DNA of 13,513 bases from Eubacteriales Family XIII. Incertae Sedis bacterium (GCA_031272745.1 JAISTF010000196.1:1-13513); one strand, 5' to 3'. Counted from the first letter of the stretch, positions 1 through 7,398 are shown. Translations and numbers: made by a program. The notes: generated by a model not told the origin, from the sequence alone.

Positions 1-659
1 TCCGGCGCCGCGAAGCTCATGTCCACCGTGAAGTCCGCCGCGATGTTCCACGGGCTGTTCACGCCGCTGTGCTCCTCGGGCCGGATCTTGCGCTTCAGGT
101 TTTTGATGTCGGTCACGCCCGCGAGGATGACGCTCTGGAAGGTCGGCGCTTCATAACGGTCGATGTACATATCCCGCAGCAGCCCGAGAAACGCGTTGAA
201 CACCTGGTAGTTCGTCGCCTTGTCCACCTCGTCGATCAGGACGACGACGGGCTTTTCCGAAGCGGTGCAGAGTGATGAGATATGTTCGCGCAAGGCTTCC
301 AACGGATCTGGGTCGGAGAACGGCGCATTCCAGACTTGTGATAGCGGTTCGGCCAAGAGTTCAAGCCGCTTTCCGATCATCGTCTTCACGCCGTTCACAA
401 GCTTTTCGAGCGACTCGAAATAACTATCCCGCCCTTCGAAGCTCATCCGAATCGCCAGACACTCTTCCGCCAATGCTTTCTGAAGCAAAAACAGCGTCGT
501 CGTCTTGCCGTACTGCCGCGGCCGGTTGATCGTGAAATACTCGCCGCGCTCGATATAGTCGCGCGTGATGACGCGCAGCCTCGGCCCGATATCGACCATG
601 TAGTGCTTGCCCGGTATGCACGGCCCCGTGATGTTGAAGTATCTTGCCCGTTCTTTCAT
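1..659 (-). CDS. AAA-like P-loop ATPase, N-terminal part (runs off left edge)
   Basis: The minus strand is open from an ATG at 659 to the left window edge, giving 219 residues. The protein begins MKERARYFNITG, the usual opening of the AAA-like ATPase family (PF09820/AAA_35 type) often found in Clostridia and Negativicutes. The P-loop is RPRQYGKTTT at residues 46-55; it lacks the first Gly of a textbook Walker A, as is usual in this family. Walker B is VVVLIDEVD at 138-146, and ILAGVTDIKNL near 195 matches the sensor strand region. In relatives a PD-(D/E)XK-like nuclease domain often follows; here it would lie outside the window. The cellular role is unknown, and such genes are typically multicopy and accessory. 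The ATG has no Shine-Dalgarno sequence but sits 6 nt after a -10 box. An in-frame ATG 36 nt upstream would place the promoter inside the gene, so I prefer 659. Family call fairly sure, function not. Confidence 0.8.
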   Translation of the reverse strand, partial: MKERARYFNITGPCIPGKHYMVDIGPRLRVITRDYIERGEYFTINRPRQYGKTTTLFLLQKALAEECLAIRMSFEGRDSYFESLEKLVNGVKTMIGKRLELLAEPLSQVWNAPFSDPDPLEALREHISSLCTASEKPVVVLIDEVDKATNYQVFNAFLGLLRDMYIDRYEAPTFQSVILAGVTDIKNLKRKIRPEEHSGVNSPWNIAADFTVDMSFAAP

Positions 660-665
660 GTATGC

Positions 666-692
666 AGTATACCAAAACAAAAGCCGTTTCAC
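666..692 (-). promoter_or_regulatory. Extended -10 promoter for the AAA-like ATPase
   Basis: Read on the minus strand, TGG-TATACT (674 down to 666) forms an extended -10 box. A weak -35 (GTGAAA, 692-687, 15-nt spacer) lies upstream. Transcription would start about 6 nt downstream, that is at the ATG of the ATPase gene, implying a leaderless mRNA. Sequence reading only. Confidence 0.45.
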
Positions 693-745
693 CATCAGGA
701 TGCGTCGGGCGTTGAAAATTTACAAATAATGGCAACACGCAGCGC

Positions 746-774
746 TTGCGTTTGCCTTGGTTATTGTATATAAT
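746..774 (+). promoter_or_regulatory. Sigma-A type promoter of the rpsF operon
   Basis: TTGCGT (746-751), a 17-nt spacer and TATAAT (769-774) make a near-consensus housekeeping promoter in a locally AT-rich stretch. The predicted start is near 781, giving a leader of about 75 nt before rpsF. It is the only strong promoter I see ahead of the ribosomal/replication operon. Confidence 0.75.
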
Positions 775-780
775 AAATAT

Positions 781-849
781 CCGCTGCGCGAAAACGCGGC
801 GGCTCTCTGCGCAGGGACGGGACCTGCGCCATTCTGACCGAAGGGAGGT
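781..849 (+). promoter_or_regulatory. Structured rpsF leader, possible S6:S18 autoregulatory site
   Basis: The predicted 5' leader can fold into two hairpins. The first pairs CCGC/GCGG and CGCG/CGCG around an AAAA loop (781-802, with a 2-nt TG bulge). The second pairs GCGCAGG with CCTGCGC around a 7-nt loop (809-829). An ACCG sequence (837-840) and the ribosome binding site GGGAGGTG (843-850) follow. In many bacteria the S6:S18 complex binds a CCG-containing motif in the rpsF leader and represses its own operon. Both proteins are encoded in this operon, so the role is plausible, but I could not match the published consensus fold base by base. Confidence 0.35.
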
Positions 850-855
850 GAAACA

Positions 856-1146
856 GTGAATCATTATGAGCTTTTGTTCATCATCGCGGCAGCGCTGGAG
901 AACGAACAGAAAGAAGCCGTCATCGAGACCGTCAAAGGAATCATCACGGACGGCGGCGGAGAAGTGACGCAGACGGATGTCATCGGGCTGCGCCGGTTGG
1001 CTTATCCCATCCAAAAGAAAAACGAAGGATACTATGTGCTCGTGTTGTTCGACGCGCCGGCGGCGCTGCCGGCAGAACTCGACCGCAGGCTTCGCATTTC
1101 CGACGATGTGGTGCGGCATATCATCGTAAACAAAAACGAGAAGTAG
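856..1146 (+). CDS. rpsF: 30S ribosomal protein S6
   Basis: The 96-residue product is the normal length for bacterial S6, which binds the central domain of 16S rRNA as a heterodimer with S18. The family pattern is clear: MNHYELLFII at the N-terminus, GLRRLAYPIQKKNEGYYVL in the middle and LRISDDVVRHIIV near the end, matching the ferredoxin-like fold. The start is a GTG at 856, preceded by a strong GGGAGGTG site with 5-6 nt spacing; no ATG in frame fits better. It is the first gene of a long operon, with ssb 9 nt downstream and rpsR after that, the classic S6-SSB-S18 order. Its mRNA leader is structured and may be the target of S6:S18 feedback. Nothing unusual in the protein. Confidence 0.97.
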   Translation: MNHYELLFIIAAALENEQKEAVIETVKGIITDGGGEVTQTDVIGLRRLAYPIQKKNEGYYVLVLFDAPAALPAELDRRLRISDDVVRHIIVNKNEK

Positions 1147-1155
1147 AGGTGCGAA

Positions 1156-1686
1156 ATGAATTTGGTGGTATTGACGGGAAACCTTGCGCGGGATCCCGAA
1201 AAGAGCATGACGGGGAGCGGCATGACGGTCGCGCGGTTTACGATCGCGGTCAACCGGTTCTCGAAAAAAGAGGGGCAGCCGGAGGCGGACTTCATCCGCG
1301 TGACGGTGTTTGACCGCCAGGCGGACCTCGTGATGCAGTATCTGTCGAAGGGCCGCAAGGTCGGCGTCGAGGGGCGCATCCAGACCGGCAGCTACACGGA
1401 CAAGGACGGCAAGAAAGTCTACACGACGGACGTCATCGCAAACCGCGTCGAATTCCTCGACCCGAAGGGCGGGGCCGGTTCGGGCGGCGGCGGTGGCAGC
1501 GACTGGGGCGGACAGTTTGAAAACCGGCCGTCGGGCGACTTCGCGGCGGCGCCGCCGGCGTACAACGCACCGGCACCTGCGCCCGCACCGGCCTATTCCG
1601 CACCGGCGCCTTCGGGCGGAAGCGCGGACGCGGGAGCGCCGCCGACGGGCTTTGCGGAATTGGACGACGACGACATGCCGTTCTAA
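1156..1686 (+). CDS. ssb: Single-stranded DNA-binding protein SSB
   Basis: The 176-residue protein has an N-terminal OB fold (about residues 1-108) opening with MNLVVLTGNLARDPE and including FTIAVNR, FIRVTVFDRQAD and GRIQTGSYTDKDGKKVYTT, all typical of bacterial SSB. A Gly-rich stretch (about 110-120) and an Ala/Pro-rich flexible linker follow. It ends in DDDDMPF, the acidic tip that recruits replication and repair partners. SSB coats single-stranded DNA at forks as a tetramer. It lies between rpsF and rpsR with an AGAGGT site ahead of the ATG. DnaB and a DnaD-like primosome protein are encoded further down the same operon. Length and organisation are normal. Confidence 0.97.
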   Translation: MNLVVLTGNLARDPEKSMTGSGMTVARFTIAVNRFSKKEGQPEADFIRVTVFDRQADLVMQYLSKGRKVGVEGRIQTGSYTDKDGKKVYTTDVIANRVEFLDPKGGAGSGGGGGSDWGGQFENRPSGDFAAAPPAYNAPAPAPAPAYSAPAPSGGSADAGAPPTGFAELDDDDMPF

Positions 1687-1704
1687 ACAGGAAAGGAAAG
1701 GAAT

Positions 1705-1950
1705 ATGAACAACGATAGACCCAAACGCGTCGGGGCCGGACTCCGGCGGAAAAAAGCCTGTCCGTTCTGCGCGGACAAAAATCTGGTCATCGACTACAAG
1801 GACGCGGAGCTGCTCGGGAAGTACATCTCCGAGCGCGGCAAGATCATGCCGAAGCGCATGACGGGCGTCTGCGCGATGCACCAGCGGGCGCTCGCGACGG
1901 AGATCAAGCGCGCGCGCATCGTCGCGCTGCTGCCGTTCGAGCGGGACTAA
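1705..1950 (+). CDS. rpsR: 30S ribosomal protein S18, zinc-binding form
   Basis: The 81-residue product matches S18 over its whole length: a basic N-terminus (RPKRVGAGLRRKK), then the core from DYKDAELLGKYISERGKI to PKRMTG, and a final HQRALATEIKRARIVALLPF. Cys19 and Cys22 (CPFC) with Cys56 and His59 (CAMH) form the putative zinc site of the 'C+' type of S18, as opposed to the zinc-free paralogues found in some genomes. It pairs with S6 on the 30S platform. A purine-rich AGGAAAGGAAAGG stretch just upstream supplies the ribosome binding site for the ATG at 1705. The gene is 18 nt after ssb and 17 nt before gdpP, so co-transcription is likely. Confidence 0.97.
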   Translation: MNNDRPKRVGAGLRRKKACPFCADKNLVIDYKDAELLGKYISERGKIMPKRMTGVCAMHQRALATEIKRARIVALLPFERD

Positions 1951-1967
1951 GGTAAGGAGCCTTTCGC

Positions 1968-3932
1968 GTGGGCGGGAAGATCCTCATCAAGATCGCGGCG
2001 CCGTACATCCTCGTGGGGCTGGCGCTCCTTGCGGCGCTGGCTGTGCTGCGGGTGCTCGGGTTCTCCTGGTATGTGTTTGCGGCGGGCGTGCTTGCGTACG
2101 CGGTCTTTGCGCTGATCATCTTCGGATTGCAGAAGAAGATGATCGTCGACCTGCTCACGGCTTCGCACGACGAGATCGAGGAGACGCTCCGGTATTCGGT
2201 GTCCAACCATCCGCTGCCGCTCTGCCTCGTGAACAGCGAAGGCGTCGTCGCGATGGTGAACAGCAGCTTTCGGCAGATCTTCCCCGACATCAAAATCTTC
2301 GGATCGACGACGGAGGACCTGCTCGGCGACGACCGCACGCAGGCGCTTCGGGGCGGCAGCAAGGATGTCACGATCCTCGCGGCCGGCCGGCACTTCCGCG
2401 TGCTCGCGAGCTATGTGAATCCGGGGCTCAGCAAGAGCGCGATGCTCTACTTCCTCGACGAGACGGAGTGCAACGAGACGAAGCAGCTCTACGAGGACGA
2501 GAAGCTCTGCTACCTGTATCTGATCGTGGACAACTACGAGGACATCCTGCAGGCGTCGCCCGACGAGTCGCGTTCCATGCGCGCGGCGGCGATCGAGTCG
2601 CTCGTGCGGCAGCTTGCGGAGGAGCTCGGCGGGTCGCTTTTGCGGTACCGCGACTCTTCGTATCAGATCATCTTCAAGCGCAGGCATTATGCGAAATTGG
2701 CGGAGGGCAAATTCCCGATTCTCGACCAGGCGCGGAACTTGGAGACGGACGCGGACTTTCCGACGTCGTTTTCGATCGGCGTCGGGCTCGGCGACGATTC
2801 GCCGGCGCTCGCGGAGGAGTATGCCTCGTACGCGCTCGATCTGGCGCGCGGGCGCGGCGGCGACCAGGCCGTCGTGAAGGGCGCGGACACGCTCGAATAT
2901 TTCGGCGGCACCGTGCAGGTGATCGAAAACCGCAACAAAGGCAAGTCGCGCGTCATGTCGCACGCGATCCGGCAGCTCATCGCGGAGTCGTCCAACGTCA
3001 TCGTGATGGGCCACAAATACGCGGACATCGACTCGTTTGCGGCGTCGTGCGCGCTCTACCGGATGGCGAAGACGCACGGCAAGGAGGCTTGCGTCGTGCT
3101 CGGCGACTACAACCATTCGCTTGCGGACGTGCACAAGCTCGCCGTCGACAGCGGCGCCTACAAATTCGTGACGGGCGAGGAGGCGGAGAAATTCATCTTT
3201 GAGGACACGCTGCTCATCGTCGTCGATACGCACGTACCCGACATGGTGAACACGCCGGCGTTGCTCGGCAAGACGGAAAAGCTCATCGTGATCGACCACC
3301 ACCGAAAGCGCGAGAGCGTGATCGAAGGGGCGACGCTCACGTATATGGAGCCGAACGCGTCGTCCTCGGCGGAGCTCGTCACGGAGCTGCTCCAGTTCGA
3401 CGACGAGATCCGCAAGATCGACAAGCTCGAGGCGGAGATGCTGCTCGGCGGCATCTTCATCGACACGAACAGCTTCTCCGTGAAGACGGGGTCGCGCACG
3501 TTCGAGGCCGCGGCGTGGCTGCGCATGAACGGCGCGGAGACGACGAACGTCCGCGCGTGGCTGCAGAGCGACATGGAGGATTTCCGGCAGCGCGCGGCGA
3601 TCACGGCAAACGCGGAGTTCACGAAAAGCGGCATTGCAATTTCGCGCAGCGAAGGCAAGCACGCGAGCGCGCAGATCATCGCGGCGCAGTCGGCGGACGA
3701 GCTGCTCGACATCAAGGGCATCCGCGCGTCCTTCGTCGTGGGCGCGACAAAAAAGGAAGTCGTCATCAGCGCGCGGTCGCTCGGCGATCTCAACGTGCAG
3801 CGCATCATGGAGCGGTTCGGCGGCGGCGGGCATCTGACGATGGCGGCCGCGCAGATACCGGACACGACCATTGACGACGTAATCAAAAAATTGAAAAAAT
3901 ACATCAAAGAAGCAGAAGGAGAAAGCAAATGA
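1968..3932 (+). CDS. gdpP: Cyclic-di-AMP phosphodiesterase GdpP (PAS, degenerate GGDEF, DHH/DHHA1)
   Basis: This 654-residue membrane protein hydrolyses c-di-AMP to pApA, controlling a nucleotide that affects potassium, osmotic and wall homeostasis. Two transmembrane helices (about residues 5-28 and 31-53) lead into a PAS-like domain (about 75-165). A GGDEF domain (about 175-305) follows, whose signature is degenerated to RDSSY at 228-232. The DHH domain has MGHKYADIDS at 347-356, DTHVPD near 421, the DHH triad at 443-445 and FIDTNSF near 493. The DHHA1 domain has GGGGH at 618-622. All expected metal ligands appear intact and the length is that of the family. The start is a GTG 8-9 nt after AAGGAG; the stop overlaps the rplI ATG by 4 nt (ATGA), which suggests translational coupling. 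The YybS-like gene often found ahead of gdpP is absent. Confidence 0.95.
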   Translation: MGGKILIKIAAPYILVGLALLAALAVLRVLGFSWYVFAAGVLAYAVFALIIFGLQKKMIVDLLTASHDEIEETLRYSVSNHPLPLCLVNSEGVVAMVNSSFRQIFPDIKIFGSTTEDLLGDDRTQALRGGSKDVTILAAGRHFRVLASYVNPGLSKSAMLYFLDETECNETKQLYEDEKLCYLYLIVDNYEDILQASPDESRSMRAAAIESLVRQLAEELGGSLLRYRDSSYQIIFKRRHYAKLAEGKFPILDQARNLETDADFPTSFSIGVGLGDDSPALAEEYASYALDLARGRGGDQAVVKGADTLEYFGGTVQVIENRNKGKSRVMSHAIRQLIAESSNVIVMGHKYADIDSFAASCALYRMAKTHGKEACVVLGDYNHSLADVHKLAVDSGAYKFVTGEEAEKFIFEDTLLIVVDTHVPDMVNTPALLGKTEKLIVIDHHRKRESVIEGATLTYMEPNASSSAELVTELLQFDDEIRKIDKLEAEMLLGGIFIDTNSFSVKTGSRTFEAAAWLRMNGAETTNVRAWLQSDMEDFRQRAAITANAEFTKSGIAISRSEGKHASAQIIAAQSADELLDIKGIRASFVVGATKKEVVISARSLGDLNVQRIMERFGGGGHLTMAAAQIPDTTIDDVIKKLKKYIKEAEGESK

Positions 3933-4711
3933 AAGTGATATTGTTGGAAGACGTCCTGGGCGCGGGCAAGGCCGGGGATGTCGCGGAGGTCAAAAACGGC
4001 TACGCGAGGAACAAACTGCTTCCGGCGGGGCTTGCGATCGAGGCGACGCCGGCGAACATGAAGACGCTGGAGCACCGCCGCGCAAAGATCGCCGCGAAGA
4101 AGGCGGCCGACAGAGAAGCGGCCGAGCTCGTGGCGAAGCAGATCGAAGGCAGGGAGCTTTCCTTCACGGCGAAGGCCGGCGAGGCGGGCAAGCTCTTCGG
4201 TTCCGTCACGGCGGCGGAGATCGCCGAAGCGTTGGCCGCGAAGGTCGGGTTTGAGATCGACAAGAAGAAGATCGCGCTCGACGCGCCCATCAAGCAGATC
4301 GGCGTGTACGACATCGCGTACAGGATTTTTTCCGATGTCGCGCCGACCGTCAAGGTGACGGTGGAGCCCGAAGGCGGGTTGGAAGCGGTCGAAGAGGCCG
4401 CGGCCATTCCGGAGCCGCCGAAGTACGACCCGCGCAATGCGTATGACCGCGACGAGGATGATCGGGATTTCGCACGGGATTACGGGATTGAGGACGAGGA
4501 GGATCGCAGGCCGGATTCTCGGGTCGAGCCCGAGAATGACGGTGAAGAGGTCGAAGACGAGGCCGACGATTCGGAGCCGGATTCTCGGGTCGAGCCCGAG
4601 AATGACGATGAAGAAGCCGCCGAGGCTGCGGACGAAGCCGCCGAGGCTGCGGACGAAGCCGACGAGGCTGCGGCGGACAGCGCCGACGAGCCGGAGGAGG
4701 ACGAAGCGTAA
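3929..4711 (+). CDS. rplI: 50S ribosomal protein L9 with an unusual ~110-residue acidic C-terminal extension
   Basis: Residues 1-150 are ordinary L9: MKVILLEDV, the KNGYARNKLLPAGLA signature at about 23-37, the long central helix rich in Ala/Lys, and a C-terminal domain ending near TVKVTVEPEGG. L9 binds domain V of 23S rRNA near the L1 stalk and helps translational fidelity. Family members usually end at about 148-150 residues; this one has 260. The extra part is strongly acidic (Asp/Glu/Ala). It contains two copies of PDSRVEPEND encoded by REP-like palindromes 66 bp apart, then two copies of AAEAADE and a decayed third. The frame stays open throughout, so this is an extension, not a frameshift. 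The GGAGGAGG site for dnaB (4693-4700) lies inside the tail, and dnaB begins at the base after the stop, so translation is probably coupled. The L9 call is certain; a role for the tail is unknown. Confidence 0.95.
   Translation: MKVILLEDVLGAGKAGDVAEVKNGYARNKLLPAGLAIEATPANMKTLEHRRAKIAAKKAADREAAELVAKQIEGRELSFTAKAGEAGKLFGSVTAAEIAEALAAKVGFEIDKKKIALDAPIKQIGVYDIAYRIFSDVAPTVKVTVEPEGGLEAVEEAAAIPEPPKYDPRNAYDRDEDDRDFARDYGIEDEEDRRPDSRVEPENDGEEVEDEADDSEPDSRVEPENDDEEAAEAADEAAEAADEADEAAADSADEPEEDEA
4510..4548 (+). repeat. REP-like palindromic repeat, copy 1, inside rplI
   Basis: A perfect inverted repeat, ATTCTCGGG / CCCGAGAAT with a 5-nt TCGAG loop (4515-4537), sits in a 39-bp unit that recurs 66 bp downstream with one mismatch. 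The shape resembles the dispersed REP-type palindromes whose complementary strand reads VILGLDPRI when translated. It is read in frame as PDSRVEPEND in the L9 tail. Confidence 0.75.
4576..4614 (+). repeat. REP-like palindromic repeat, copy 2, inside rplI
   Basis: Second copy of the 39-bp unit, 38 of 39 bases identical to 4510-4548, with the same 9-bp perfect arms and TCGAG loop (4581-4603). Orientation and reading frame are the same (offset 66 bp, 22 codons), so it encodes the same peptide. This fits either a local duplication or a second insertion. Confidence 0.75.
4616..4678 (+). repeat. 21-bp tandem repeat (two exact copies and a decayed third) in the rplI tail
   Basis: Two exact copies of a 21-bp unit (4616-4636, 4637-4657) encode AAEAADE twice; a diverged third unit (4658-4678) encodes ADEAAAD. 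The unit is a multiple of three, so slippage changes tail length without breaking the frame or the dnaB ribosome binding site downstream. Confidence 0.8.
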
Positions 4712-6088
4712 ATGCCCGAGCGCGTCCCTCCGCACAGCGCCGAGGCGGAACGCTCCGTGCTCGGCGCCGCAATCCAAAACGAAGCCGCCATGAACGAGGT
4801 GGCCGAGACGCTGTTGCGCGAGGATTTCTACGATCCCGCGCACGCGGAGATCTTTGACGCCATCACGACGCTGTACCGCGACGCGAAACCCGCCGATCTG
4901 ACGACGGTGACGGACGTGCTGAAGCGGCGCGGCGTGCTCGAAGCGATCGGCGGCCCGGTGTACCTCTCCGAGCTTTCGGGCGCGGTGCCGTCCCCTTCCA
5001 ACGCCGTCTTCTACGGCGCGATCGTGCGCGAAAAGGCGCAGCTGCGCAGGCTCATCGAGAGCGCGGGCGAGATCATCGCGAAGGGGTACAGCGAAGAGGA
5101 CGAAGCCGCCAACGTGCTCGAATACGCGGAGCAGGAGATCCTCGCGATCGGCCAGCGCGGCCAGCGCGGCGACTATGTGCCGCTGCCCAATATCCTCGCG
5201 GAAAACATGAAGGAGATGGAGGAGCGCAGCAAGCACATCGGCGATTTGACGGGCCTGACGACGGGCTTCGACACGCTCAACAAGATGACGCACGGCCTGC
5301 AGAAATCCGACCTCATCATCCTCGCGGCGCGCCCGTCGAGGGGCAAGACGTCGCTCGCGCTCAACATCGCGGCCAACGCGGCGAAGCTCCAAGGCGCTTC
5401 CGTGCTGATCTTCAGCTTGGAGATGAACCGCCACCTGCTCGGCGAGCGCCTGCTCTCCGCGGAGGCCGAGGTCGACTCCAACCTGCTGAAAGACGGCAGC
5501 GTGCTGCGCGAGCCCGACAAGATGGAGCGCATCCGCGAGGCGAGCGAGGTGCTGGGCCGTTCGCGCATCCACATCGACGACAATTCCGGCATCTCCATCG
5601 CGGAGATGAAAAACAAATGCCGCCGCCTGAAGGCAAAGGAAGGCCTCGACCTCGTCGTCGTCGACTACCTGCAACTCATGGATTTCGGCGCGGGCAGCAG
5701 CGTCCGGCTCCGGACCGCGGAAAACCGGCAGCAGGAAATCTCGACGCTGTCGCGCATGATGAAGCAGCTCGCGCGTGACATGGAATGCCCCGTCATCGTG
5801 CTCTCTCAGCTGAACCGCGCCGTCGAAACGCGCGGCTCGCACCGCCCCGTGCTCGCCGATTTGCGCGAATCGGGCGCGATAGAGCAGGACGCGGACATCG
5901 TGTTATTCATATATAAAGAAGAAAATAACGAGGACGACAACGCTCGCGATCCGGAGACGACGCGCCGCATTTCCGTGGCCAAGCACCGCAACGGCGAGAC
6001 GGGCGAGTTCACGCTCAGGTGGGCGTCGCAGTACACGAAATTCGGCAATTACAATCCGGCGGACGACGTGTATTCGGTGCTGACATAG
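4712..6088 (+). CDS. dnaB: Replicative DNA helicase DnaB (DnaC of Bacillus)
   Basis: The 458-residue protein is a full-length hexameric 5'-3' replicative helicase. The N-terminal helical domain (about 1-110) opens with PHSAEAERSVLGAAI. A linker follows, then the RecA-like motor (about 185-450), with TTGFDTLN, Walker A ARPSRGKTS at 206-214 (K212, T213), Walker B VVVDYLQLM with D318, and LSQLNRAVE plus RESGAIEQDADIV near the C-terminus. The usual P-loop in this family is (A/G)RPSMGKT; here Met is replaced by Arg at 210. There is no intein in the P-loop region. The ATG immediately follows the rplI stop and depends on GGAGGAGG inside rplI. Operon partners ssb and the DnaD-like gene place it in the replication group. 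Confidence 0.97.
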   Translation: MPERVPPHSAEAERSVLGAAIQNEAAMNEVAETLLREDFYDPAHAEIFDAITTLYRDAKPADLTTVTDVLKRRGVLEAIGGPVYLSELSGAVPSPSNAVFYGAIVREKAQLRRLIESAGEIIAKGYSEEDEAANVLEYAEQEILAIGQRGQRGDYVPLPNILAENMKEMEERSKHIGDLTGLTTGFDTLNKMTHGLQKSDLIILAARPSRGKTSLALNIAANAAKLQGASVLIFSLEMNRHLLGERLLSAEAEVDSNLLKDGSVLREPDKMERIREASEVLGRSRIHIDDNSGISIAEMKNKCRRLKAKEGLDLVVVDYLQLMDFGAGSSVRLRTAENRQQEISTLSRMMKQLARDMECPVIVLSQLNRAVETRGSHRPVLADLRESGAIEQDADIVLFIYKEENNEDDNARDPETTRRISVAKHRNGETGEFTLRWASQYTKFGNYNPADDVYSVLT

Positions 6089-6114
6089 GAGACGTAGGAA
6101 GAGAGGGCAAGGAC

Positions 6115-7398
6115 ATGCCGACAGCAGCAGTGATCGGCTCCCAGTGGGGGGACGAAGGAAAAGGAAAAGTCATCGACTATCTCGCGGCGCGGGCCGACAT
6201 GGTCGTGCGCGCGCAGGGCGGCAACAACGCCGGCCACACGGTCGTGATCGACGGAAAGAAATACGCGCTCCAGCTCATCCCGTCGGGCGTGCTCCGGCCG
6301 GGCACGGTGAACATCATCGCGGGCGGCGTCGTCTTCGACGCGGCGGGCTTTTTCGGGGAAATCGCGCGGTTTGAAGAGGACGGCATCGACACGAGCCGCA
6401 TCTATGTGAGCGACCGCGCGCACCTCGTGCTGCCGTACCACAAAGAGCTCGACCGCCTCATCGAGGAATCGAAGGGGGCGCAGGGGCTCGGGACGACGAA
6501 GAAGGGCATCGGCCCCTGCTACACGGACAAGGCGGCCCGGACGGGCCTGCGGGTCTGCGACATGCTGCGCCCGGACGCGTTTCGCGAAAAGCTCGCGGCG
6601 CGCACTGCGGCGGCCAACGAGCAGATCGTGAAACTCTATGGCGGGGAGCCGCTCGACGTGGCGAAGGTCGTCGACGAGTATGCGGGATACGCGGAGCGGC
6701 TCGCGCCGCGCGTCCGCGACACGGGCGTGCTCGTGCACGAGGCGATCCGGAGCGGCAAGAAGGTGCTGTTTGAAGGGGCGCAGGGCACGATGCTCGACCT
6801 CGACAACGGGACGTATCCGTATGTGACGAGCTCGCATCCGGTTTCGGGCGGGTTCACGATCGGCGCGGGCGTGGGGCCTGCGGCAATCGGCGAGGTCGTC
6901 GGCATCGTGAAGGCGTACACGACGCGCGTCGGCGCGGGGCCGTTCGTCACGGAGCTGACCGACGCGACGGGCGACCTGATCCGCGAGCGCGGCCACGAGT
7001 TCGGCACGGTCACGGGCCGGCCGCGGCGGTGCGGCTGGTTCGACGGCGTCGTCGTGCGGTACAGCGTGCGGCTCAACGGCACGACGGGCATCGCGCTCAT
7101 GCTGCTTGACGTGCTCGACGCGTTCGACGAGATCGCGCTGTGCACCCATTATTCCCATAACGGGGACACCATCGAACATTTTCCGGCGGATTTGGAGCTT
7201 TTGGCGGCGTGCGAGCCTGTGTACAAAAAGCTGCCGGGCTGGAAGACGGACATTTCGGGCTGCACGCGCTATGACGAGCTGCCGGCGGAGGCGAAGGCGT
7301 ACGTCGAAGCGATCGAGGAAATCAGCGGCGTGCCCGTGAAGATCGTTTCGGTCGGGCCGAACCGCGCGCAGACAATCGTGCGGTCGGAGATCCTTTAG
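6115..7398 (+). CDS. purA: Adenylosuccinate synthetase
   Basis: The 427-residue enzyme joins IMP and aspartate with GTP to make adenylosuccinate, the first committed step to AMP. The N-terminal GTP-binding loop GSQWGDEGKGK (8-18) contains the catalytic Asp13, and QGGNNAGHT holds His41. GIGPCYTDKAARTGLR, GAQGTMLDLDNGTYPYVTSS, VGAGPFVTEL and GRPRRCGWFD follow in the expected order. The length is normal. The frame is open further upstream into dnaB, but the ATG at 6115 is chosen because it gives the family N-terminus MPTAAVIGSQWGDEG and has GAGAGGG (6101-6107) 7 nt ahead. It lies 26 nt after dnaB, the common dnaB-purA order in Bacillota, and 11 nt before the DnaD-domain gene. Nothing unusual. 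Confidence 0.97.
   Translation: MPTAAVIGSQWGDEGKGKVIDYLAARADMVVRAQGGNNAGHTVVIDGKKYALQLIPSGVLRPGTVNIIAGGVVFDAAGFFGEIARFEEDGIDTSRIYVSDRAHLVLPYHKELDRLIEESKGAQGLGTTKKGIGPCYTDKAARTGLRVCDMLRPDAFREKLAARTAAANEQIVKLYGGEPLDVAKVVDEYAGYAERLAPRVRDTGVLVHEAIRSGKKVLFEGAQGTMLDLDNGTYPYVTSSHPVSGGFTIGAGVGPAAIGEVVGIVKAYTTRVGAGPFVTELTDATGDLIRERGHEFGTVTGRPRRCGWFDGVVVRYSVRLNGTTGIALMLLDVLDAFDEIALCTHYSHNGDTIEHFPADLELLAACEPVYKKLPGWKTDISGCTRYDELPAEAKAYVEAIEEISGVPVKIVSVGPNRAQTIVRSEIL

Noticed and set aside
4464..4489. Three GGGATT motifs in rplI as a decayed third palindrome
   Set aside because: No convincing inverted arms; the spacing is irregular and the similarity to the REP-like units is too weak.
3158..5842. Very long open frame on the minus strand (and similar ones at 1947-3833, 6049-7743 and 8757-10499)
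   Set aside because: It lies opposite gdpP, rplI and dnaB, which match known families. Open antisense frames are expected in GC-rich genes; its VILGLDPRI pieces come from the rplI palindromes.
6019..6114. Upstream in-frame extension of purA
   Set aside because: It overlaps the end of dnaB, and the family N-terminus and ribosome binding site fit the ATG at 6115.
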